Positions 56,551-64,000 of a DNA stretch of 64,000 bases are shown one piece after another (the stretch's first letter is position 1; every line of letters starts with the position of its first letter). The position numbers and the translations under genes are program-made. Under the pieces are notes generated by a model that saw only the letters and a program-made list of their open reading frames with translations, was not told where the DNA came from and did no database searches. The stretch is taken from the NCBI GenBank assembly GCA_963930645.1, contig OZ005662.1, positions 74,173,341-74,237,340 on the forward strand. Direction: 5' to 3'. The DNA comes from Salticus scenicus. Taxonomy: Eukaryota > Arthropoda > Arachnida > Araneae > Salticidae.

Positions 56551-57108
56551 TTGTGTTTTAACGTTTTTAATTAAAATGTATTTTTTAAAGTTTTAAATTT
56601 TTGTATTTTTTATCTCATTTTAAATGTTACATTGGTTTTAATATATTAATGTGACGGATAAATTATGTTTAATTTTATTAAATACCAATTTAATACCAAC
56701 CATAATAATAATATATATTATTATGCTTAACTGTTGAAGTCTTTGTCAGCGTAGAATAGGAAATTAATCTGAAATCTCGAGGTTTTTCAATCTCGAAGAT
56801 TTATCGCTAGAACATTAAACGTCCTCAAATGAGGACAGGCTTTAAATTTAAAACAATCAGAAGAATTGTTTAATTCAATATATTTTACTGTCAGTTGTCT
56901 ATATTAATTTAGTAGTGAAATATTCATCAAACTATATTTTGCAAAATTAATTCGGGCGTCAAATGGTTAAAATGAACCATCAATGGTTCATCATATCCGT
57001 ACATGATATTAGCTGTGTATAAGGTAAAATGTTTTTTTATATATAAAAATCCAAATGATTTACCTATCATACAAAATACATCTGTAGAATCTGATACAAC
57101 TGAATATA

Positions 57109-57532
57109 CGGAGTGACCGGGAAATGGCACATGGGCTCTGAAAAATATATTTAAACAACACTGTTGCATGCAGTTTAATTACATTTACAACTTGTACCTT
57201 TTTAGAATTATAAGGTTGTTGCAATTCGTCCAGACATTTAATCTATTATCTATGCATTTTACTTTATTATTACTACACTACTGGTAAAAGTATGACATAA
57301 CTGACAAAAGATCTTTATTTATTTATGTATTTATTTATTTATTTATTTATTTTTTTTTTTTTTTGCCAGTTTAAAAATTTATCTCTTGATAAAATGTTCT
57401 CAGATACTGGACGTGTAAAAAACAGGATCTTCCAAGTGTTTCTCAGTGAAGATTAAGTTACGACAATAATTAGGAAGGCGGCACATTATTGTGTAAAATT
57501 AATACGGTTTGCGATCACCCTGTATCTTTAAG
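57109..57532. mobile_element. TA-flanked MITE 'CRGRGTGAYCG' (probable)
   Basis: Left TACGGAGTGACCGGGAAATG and, inverted at the right, TACAGGGTGATCGCAAACCG. TA on both sides. Interior has a (TTTA)n/(T)n run (57317-57365). Arms are short, so the pairing is moderate. Confidence 0.45.
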
Positions 57533-57539
57533 AAAACGT

Positions 57540-58140
57540 AATGATCTGTAACTGTAGGATACATTAATATAGACACTGTACAATTTCTGATACATTTCTG
57601 TAACAATGGCATAGTAAATAAAAAAAAATTAGTAGCATTTATTTAAAAGCTTAAAAAAAACTTTTTTTTTTTCTTTTTTAATAAAATGTAGAGTTTTTAA
57701 GGAAAATTGTCGCCACTTTCAGATAAATTGAAAAGACACGTTTGAAAAATTTACTGCAGCCGAAATACAAATATATAAAAAATATTTTATCAATTATGAG
57801 AATTTTTATCAAAATTGTCTTAACTACGTATGTGCGAACGATTAATTAAACTTTTTTGTGTGTATGACTTTTTTTTTTACTGTCAAATGTGTACAATGCT
57901 CATAAAAACGCAGGTAAACTCTAAGTTGTTTATTTATTTAATTATATTCCGGACAAACAAGGTGTATGCTGATTTCTGATAACCTGTAAATAGTTTAGTA
58001 TGCTTTTTTTTTTTGATGAAAATGAATATGTATTTTTTTTTTTTTTTCAGTAACTTACTCAAATTCTTGTCTTTAAACTGGTTTAGTACATTGATATTTA
58101 AATAAACAATATATTTAACAAAAAACAAAACAACAACAAC
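57540..58140. other. A+T-rich DNA, no gene seen
   Basis: A and T runs and a short (CAA)n near 58130. Nothing else recognised. Confidence 0.6.
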
Positions 58141-58149
58141 AACAAAAAA

Positions 58150-58350
58150 AATTCTTTATGTAATATTGAGAATAAAATGAACTTTTTTTAGATATTTATT
58201 GTTATACTACTTCTCTAATATGGAAATCGTATTGCATTATCATGGAAAATCCTTTTATTAAATAATGATTTTAATAAAGTATTTTTACTGGGTGAATTTG
58301 CATAGGAAAATATAGAAGAAAGTTATGTGGTGGCCACAGCATTCTAGTAT
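58150..58350 (+). repeat. Dispersed repeat copy; others at 7.9 and 13.9 kb
   Basis: Contains TTATACTACTTCTCTAATAT, GCATTATCATGG and AAGTTATGTGGTGGCC, shared with the 7.9-kb and 13.9-kb copies. Confidence 0.65.
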
Positions 58351-58354
58351 TTTT

Positions 58355-59055
58355 TTTTTTTTTTTTTTTTTTTTAAATATGTATTTAAATTTATTTAAAA
58401 AAAAAATCTTTAACAAATAAATAAATTTAAAAAATAAAATTGAAATGTATAACTCGGAAATTTTGTTTTTAAATCAGGAAATGCATGTGTGGTCTTTCAT
58501 ATTATTTCTATATATTATCTTGGTTAAACTCCATAAACAAATTCTCCTTTTGATTTAAACCAAATATCAATTTATTTCTAAAGTAAGGATAAGAATAAAT
58601 ATTTTTTTCTTCCTCTCTTGATTTATGCTATTCAATTTATTCCTTGCATAACTGATTAATGAAGTATAAGAAGCATAAAGCGGGAAAGGTGTTGAAATTC
58701 TTTTTAGGTATTTCAATGAAAGAAAATTGGATCTAGAATTGATGATTGTTTGAATACAAACATATAAAGAAAAATAATATCGATATTGTTTAATAATTTA
58801 TTCTTTTGCTTTTCATGCTTTCTCGAATAGTTTTGTTCTTTGATGAATTCAAATTAAAAACATAATAACAGGTTTTTAAAATTTGATTTTTTTTTTCTGT
58901 TATCGCTAAAGTTAAATTCTCAAGGTTTTGAAAATTCGTATATACTAATAGAAAAATAACTTTTTTTTTTTTAAACTTCAAGTGTATTTACCTTAGTATT
59001 TTTTTTTTTCTTTTTTTTTTTTTTTTTTCATCTTTTACATATAAGATTAATTTAT
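58355..59055. other. A+T-rich DNA, no gene seen
   Basis: A T run of about 25 bases near 58350-58374 and more near 59000-59027. No gene seen. Confidence 0.6.
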
Positions 59056-59329
59056 TATACTCTGGCCGACACAGTAAATGCAACACCGCTAAAAAGTGAG
59101 TAGAAAATGATAAAAAATTATACATAGATAACTGATCCATATTTAAATACCTGATGCTATTTACGGTGAGAAATTTTTAGATACAACGTCTTAGTACAAG
59201 GCGATAAGTATGAAGTGGGAGCAACATGTCGAGGTGATACAAGCAGCAGTTTTTCGAGGTACAAATTCATTTAGCGTACGTATAGTAGGTCCATATGTTT
59301 TGAACCATTCTTCGTAGTTCGTCCCCCCA

Positions 59330-59925
59330 TTGAAGCTGGTGCAGAGTGACTCCTATATGATAAGAGCTGGCTCAGTGTCCACCATTTTCTAGCCCGTCTG
59401 GGAAAGTGTTGACGGTAGAAAAAGCTAGGTTACCTGATTAGCGTTGTTATCGTCTTTAAACTTCTATACAGATCAAGCGAGCTAGAACTTCTTATCACGA
59501 AACAAACAAGTTGGCAATTTTAAGAATATCGCCAACATTCTCAAAACTGCAACATTCACGTTAAAAGAAAAGGAATATTAAATTTAATTTTAAAAGAATT
59601 TAAAGTAATAACTTAAAAAAAAAACAGTACATTGATATTAAATTTGTCAAACAAGTTTGAAAATAAAATGAAATAAGTTGAAAATAAGGGAAATCTTACG
59701 ATACAAAGTTGTGCTCCTGCTCCGGGTATCCACGAGTTAGATCTGCAGTTTATAATCCACTTTTTTCCTTCTTCCTGGATTAGAAGAAAATATAAGCAGG
59801 CGGTGCCCTTTTCTAGAGTTATTCGTGTAATTTATTGCCGAAAACCCACCAATAATAAATCGTCAGCCGGTCTTGTGGGCTAGAAAATGGCGGATGCGTC
59901 AGCCTATCTATGTAGGAGTTCTAGT
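59330..59925. mobile_element. Foldback element 'ACTCCTAYATRG' inside the Tc1-like unit
   Basis: Left GACTCCTATATGATAAGAGC then CACCATTTTCTAGCCCGTCT; right, inverted, AACTCCTACATAGATAGGCT then CGCCATTTTCTAGCCCACAA. Interior A+T-rich without an ORF. About 600 bp. Confidence 0.75.
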
Positions 59926-60757
59926 ACAGAGCAAACAAATGACGATCAATCACGTCTCACAGCACCTCAATTGGTGAGACACTAGGAGATCTTGCAGACC
60001 ATGTATATAATTGGACATGCTGCAAGGTTTTTATACTAATGAGTGCAATGTGCGGCTACGTGGTGTCTTGTCAGAAAAAAAGATTTATTACTCCTAAATG
60101 TATGGTAGCATAACCATCTTCAGCACCGAATCGTGCATTGTATTGTCGTGCAATCAACTTACCTTTCATGCGTACAAGGGTGACCTACTATGCGGTGTGA
60201 TGTTACCCCAAACAATTATGAAATTTATGAGCGATGTGACATTCAATAACAGTGTTAGGATTCCTACTAACAACCCCCCCCCCTCAACACACACACACGC
60301 ACTACGCATCTCTAGATCCTCAACTTGTAATCACTAGACAAGCATAGCTGAGATTCGTCACTATTCACCACGTATTATTTAGCAACGAGAATCAGTGCTG
60401 TATCTCTAACTATTCTCTATTATATATTCTCTATTATATATTCTCTAACTGTAGTCCCTGGTGAGAGTCTGGGGGTGTGTTGGACGATAGACAGAATCTG
60501 AACACTATTTTTGAACTCCCTACTGCTCGTCAACTTGTCATAATAGTTTAATATGACAACACACTAGTTAGCAGGTCACCCTTGGTACACATGAGAGGCA
60601 AACTGACTGCACGATATGTTGATTTGGTTGTGTAGTCGGTTACGCTACAATACATTCAACAACAAGCGACTGTACACTGCACTCGTTAGCAGACAAGCTT
60701 GCAGCATGTTCAGTTCCTTACATGGCCTTCAAAATATCTCAAATCCCTTCAAGATCG

Positions 60758-61060
60758 GGGCCGCGGTAGCCCAGTCAGTAGAGTGCCGGCCTCGTAATTG
60801 GAAGATTGCGGGTTCGGTACTCGAGCCGGCCAAAGACCGTCGTGTACACCAATGGCGGCTGGTGCACGTAAAATCTGTCATGGCCGCAGTGTCCTCCATG
60901 TACCCATTAAAATTATACTTCTGGGGGTCACCGAAGCGGGAGATGCATCCCTTCCGTGGAGGATCAAAATTGTGATGGCATGTCTCTGGACCACCTGTAG
61001 GGATGTGTCCTAGACCGTTGCCAATTGCCCATGCGACGTTAAACCTAACCAACCGACCAA
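60758..61060 (+). mobile_element. Complete tRNA-derived SINE, family A, with 13-bp TSD
   Basis: The head is Thr-tRNA-like: GGGCCGCGGTAGCCCAGTCA (A-box region), anticodon-loop-like CTCGTAA, GCGGGTTCGGTACTCGAG (B box). The body is G+C-rich (AATGGCGGCTGGTGCACG, TGGGGGTCACCGAAGCGGG) and it ends in AACCTAACCAACCGACCAA. Both sides carry CCCTTCAAGATCG (60745-60757 and 61061-61073), an exact 13-bp target duplication, so the insertion is comparatively recent. It splits the Tc1-like transposase remnant. ORFs across it (60616-60975 plus, 60729-61052 minus) are incidental. Confidence 0.92.
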
Positions 61061-61266
61061 CCCTTCAAGATCGCTCATCAATTAAAAAACTGTGGAACGT
61101 GATTAGCCGTCATTTGTTTTCTCTTCCCTAGCCTAAGTAGGAGGGCGAATTATGGAGAATAGTTGAAAATATATAGGCTTCCATTCCTCAGGAAACTAAC
61201 CGTAAGGAAATTATTCTGTATTACGCCATTGTATCTAAAATTATCTGTTTTGCCGAACTGTCAGTG

Positions 61267-62205
61267 GAGGCCTTCCTGTGGAGACTCAAAAAGATTTTGG
61301 GTTTTGTCTGTGTGTCGGTTTGTCTGTCTGTCGCGCGACAGCGGCCGCAAAACTCACGCTATTGACTTGTAATTTGGTACACATGTTCGCAAGCCACATG
61401 GAATTAGCTGTATAGTTTTGGGTGTCTATTGCATTTGTAGTTCGTGTATAGGGACACAATAAAGTTTTTCTTATCATTACGACATATGGACAGAATTTGT
61501 ATGTATCACGATAGCGGCCGCAAAGATCCCGCTATTGACTTCAGTTTGGTACATATATTGATGAGTCACATGGGATTACCTGTAGAGTTTTGGGTGTGTA
61601 TTCCATTTGTAGTTCGTGTAGAGGGACAGAATAAAGTTTTTCTTATCATTACGACACATAGACAGAATTCGTATGTGTCACGATAGCGGCCGCAAAGATC
61701 CCGCTATTGACTTCAATTTGGTACATATGTTTATGAGCCACATGGGATTAGCTGTATAGTTTCGGGTGTGTACTTCATTTGTAGTTCGTGTACAGGGACA
61801 CATCAAAGCTTTTCTTATCATTACGGCCTAGGAACAGAATTTGTATGTATCACGATAGCGGCCACAAAGATCCCGCTATTGACTTCAATTTGGTACATAT
61901 GTTCATGATCCACATGGGATTAGCTGTAGAGTTTTGGGTGTGTATTCCATTTGTAGTTCGTGTACAGGGACATACCACAGTTTTTCTTATCATTACGGCC
62001 TAGGAACCGAATTTGTATGTACCACAATAACGGCCGCAAAAATCCTCCGACTAACTTGCAAATTAGTACACACATTCAGGCTCTGTATACAAGTAGTTGT
62101 ATAATTTTTTATGTCTATAATGTTTATAGACTGTGTACAGGTACATGCAACAGTTTTTCTTATCATTACGGCCTATGGGGTGAATTCTGTTTAAATGAAT
62201 TTTGA
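61267..62205 (+). repeat. 172-bp tandem array, about five units
   Basis: GTAGTTCGTGTA marks units at 61438, 61609, 61781 and 61953 (steps 171, 172, 172), with a worn unit at about 62126. Each unit reads TTTTTCTTATCATTACG, then AGCGGCCGCAAAGATCCCGC, TATTGACTT, TTTGGTACATATG and CACATGGGATTA. Short overlapping ORFs here come from the repeat. The lead-in 'gtctgtctgtcgcgcgac' at about 61320-61340 resembles the start of similar dispersed repeats. Confidence 0.9.
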
Positions 62206-62209
62206 TATC

Positions 62210-62850
62210 GTTTCTCTGCATTCAACAAAATGAAATTAACATACATTATTGAGATATTTAAACTTGTGTTTTTTGCAGAATATGTGTGTTCTTAGGTTTC
62301 CTAACTATTATACAGGACTTTACAAAAGTGTTCCGACAATATCACGTAATCATACAAATTATGTAAAATTTCCAACAATTATTCATGAGAAACGTAGAAT
62401 AAGTTGAATAGTTTTTTCTGATACATACAATGTTTATGGATCATATTCAGAGACGGACAAAAGAATTTCATGACATTATTGCTTGTAGACAAATTTTTAT
62501 TTAAGCGCTTTTTAACTCGTTTATGCTGCACGCAACATAATTGAATTAACATACATTATAAAGATGTATAAAAGCATGTTTGTTCTAAAAAAGGGCATAT
62601 GTATAAACTAAATGTTTTATTTACGGGACCACACAAACGAATTCAGATGACATTCTGTAATCATCCAAATGATGTCAAATTAGTTTGAAATATTAATAGG
62701 TTATAATTAATTACATAAGTGTATTATTTTTTAGTGTATATAATTACTGTGGCTCCTTTTCCGGGATACATAAAAAAATTTCGCACTAATCATTTTGCAT
62801 GATATTTCGTACAAGTATTTATGAATTACACGGAATTAATACAAGACTAT
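62210..62850 (+). repeat. Decayed continuation of the 172-bp array (probable)
   Basis: TACAATGTTTATGGATCATA near 62425-62445 and GATATTTCGTACAAGTATTTA near 62800-62820 recall the 'tataatgtttatagactgt' and 'ttggtacatatgtttatgag' parts of the units. Too diverged to set a period. Confidence 0.4.
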
Positions 62851-62859
62851 CAGTTATTA

Positions 62860-62964
62860 AGAATACATATATATATATATATACATATAAAATAGAGATA
62901 GTTATAGAAAGAGAGATAGCACCCCTCAAAAACGTTTTTGTTTATGTAGGAAGTCAATAGAATC

Positions 62965-63015
<51 letters not shown>

Positions 63016-64000
63016 TGTACAACAAGGAATAAATAAATGCGTGATGCAAATAAGACGTTGAGGCTCCTGATATGCAGATCAACAAGTGAAAATAGCCTCA
63101 CTTATTCAAATATGCATCAGCTGTCTGTATAAATTCTCATCAAATTCTGCAAACTGTTTCATTGTGTTGTACTTTCTATGTCGGGTAGTGTATTTAACGT
63201 TTGTCATAGATTCTACTACGGACGACCATATGTTAAAAGCAATTTTATTTTACAATCTGCTTTATTGAGAAACATATTTTAAAAACCGTGACCCAAAATA
63301 GTGATTAGAGGTTGTCAGACTAACTGTGGCCAGCGACGAAAAATTTTGTGTCCCGTATTAGAATTTGCTACATCATAGGTAGCCTTTTGGAAACTGCCGC
63401 TTTTCTTCAATACAAACAGAAATTTAAAAGAGAAACAGGTAAATAATCTTTAAAAGCATCAGCAAAAAAAAAAAAAAAAATAAAATAAATAAATAAATAA
63501 AAATGAGCCCGTATAAATGATACGACTGAACTTATAAAATGCCATTTTCTCCTGTTAAGTTTTCTGTTTTGTTCGTGTTTTAAATTCAGTTTTTGTGGCT
63601 CGGGTTTCATTTTATTTTATTTTTTCTGGTTGGTGTTTCAATAAATCAGGATGGATTGTGGCGAAATTGCTTCTCTTTCATTTCGGGGTGATTTTTTCTC
63701 GCGGGTTTAGGTTTTCATTTTATTACTTTTTAGGATCATGGTGTTTTTTTGTTTTTCTGGAAGGTTTTTTGTTTTTGTTTTTCTGGAAGGTTTTTTGTTT
63801 TGTTTTTCTGCAAAATAATTTGTCATTGTTTCATTTGATTCATTTCAGGGCTCTTTTTTATTGTGGATTCGTAGTCAATCAATAAATTTCATGGTTTCAT
63901 TGCTCTTTATTTGCTATGGGGTGTTGCCATTTTTTTTCTTCTTCATCCATGTGTCTCCTAATCTGGTCTTGGCAGGCTAGGGAAGTGTTGCCGGCGTAAA
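62860..64000. other. A+T-rich DNA with microsatellites, no gene seen
   Basis: (TA)n at about 62865-62885 and 62967-63016. An A run is at about 63465-63481. A T/G-rich stretch at 63740-63815 repeats GTTTTTCTGGAAGGTTTTTT about three times and explains the Phe-rich ORF at 63595-63885. The final 60 bases are more mixed and may begin another repeat that runs out of the window. Confidence 0.55.

Larger units (their letters stand above)
55764..56641. mobile_element. Penelope-like element remnant as inverted repeat, copy 2
   Basis: Arms: AACCAATATAACATTTAAAA, then AAAACTTTAAAAATACATTT, AGACGTTTCGGCTAGAACAC and CTAGCCCTCCTCAG on the left, complements on the right. The axis of symmetry is at about 56349 (TTTAGAGATATTT). 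A minus-strand GIY-YIG reading frame runs from the axis into the left arm. Truncated; no reverse transcriptase. Confidence 0.8.
55536..56966. mobile_element. piggyBac-like MITE (TTAA) carrying a Penelope insertion
   Basis: TTAA at 55532-55535 and 56967-56970. Termini CCCATTAACGCCC and, inverted, CCATTTGACGCCCG. A hairpin GTCCTCA-TT-TGAGGAC is just inside the left end, and GTCCTCA-AA-TGAGGAC is at about 56821-56836. The middle 55.76-56.64 kb is a later Penelope-like insertion. Confidence 0.8.
59060..61135 (+). pseudogene. Dead Tc1-like transposon with two later insertions
   Basis: The left end CTCTGGCCGACACAGTAAAT then GCAACACC follows TA and resembles Bari/Tc1-type TIRs. The transposase on the plus strand is heavily damaged. 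Recognisable pieces: LFSNENQCCIS near 60380-60410 (for the (F)SDESRFCL motif; the catalytic Asp reads Asn). Then GKLTARYVDLVV near 60597-60635 and QTSLQHVQFLTWP near 60695-60727. After the SINE comes KKLWNVISRHL near 61086-61120 (family pattern IENVWDVISRRL, carrying the third acidic residue, here replaced). Interrupted by a foldback element (about 59330-59925) and a SINE (60758-61060). The right TIR is not found. Confidence 0.75.

Noticed and set aside
60616..61052. ORFs of 119, 107 and 71 residues
   Set aside because: They run across the SINE and its junctions; the SINE is non-coding and has its own exact target duplication.
61163..62205. CRISPR-like regular spacing of repeats
   Set aside because: Units are about 172 bp with homologous sequence throughout and no unique spacers: an ordinary tandem repeat in animal DNA.
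63595..63885. 96-residue Phe/Trp-rich ORF
   Set aside because: Produced by a T/G-rich imperfect tandem repeat; no domain.

Overview
The window reads as repeat-dominated intergenic DNA from an animal nuclear genome, most likely an arthropod and possibly an arachnid; that placement is an inference from repeat content and is not proven. The DNA is strongly A+T-rich, with long homopolymer runs and microsatellites. No open reading frame looks like an intact host gene. Every recognisable protein signal belongs to a decayed transposable element: piggyBac, a GIY-YIG Penelope-like element, an RTE-like LINE, a Tc1-like transposase, and one unclassified TIR element with a basic pseudogene.

Layout. At 1.1-2.0 kb an old TA-type repeat is interrupted by two tandem 289-bp units, each carrying a tRNA-Thr(TGT)-like gene. 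The same unit recurs at 44.5-45.3 kb as one inverted and two direct copies. tRNA-derived SINEs lie at 4.1, 8.4 and 16.9 kb (family B) and at 21.9-22.5 and 60.8-61.1 kb (family A). A 3.1-kb DNA element at 8.96-12.07 kb has TIRs, about eight subterminal dyad motifs (GTCCAC-TCC-GTGGAC) and a broken lysine-rich gene. From 13 to 30 kb there are many foldback/MITE families, several nested inside one another.

Eight elements flanked by TTAA (piggyBac hallmark) lie at 22.96, 23.40, 27.33, 27.66, 31.28, 42.44, 45.65 and 55.54 kb. The 31.28-kb copy carries an internally deleted piggyBac transposase that keeps the N-terminal part and the C-terminal Cys-rich domain. Five of the eight have a short perfect hairpin near one end, with a different sequence in each. 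Two Penelope-like fragments (40.3-41.6 and 55.8-56.6 kb) are both arranged as large inverted repeats with a hammerhead-ribozyme-like core in the arms. Each is part of a nest: a hAT-like MITE with an 8-bp duplication sits inside one, and the other sits inside a piggyBac MITE. At 34.4-35.8 kb a TA-flanked element contains a second element made of tandem units. At 59-61 kb a dead Tc1-like transposon holds a foldback element and a young SINE with a 13-bp target duplication. A 172-bp tandem array follows at 61.3-62.2 kb.

Nothing here works together as a pathway. The value of the window is as a record of layered insertions, and in the structural features shared within element families (subterminal hairpins, dyads, a ribozyme-like fold, tRNA-bearing repeat units). 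Coordinates of element ends are read by eye from terminal repeats and target duplications. A+T content, copy numbers and ages were not computed.
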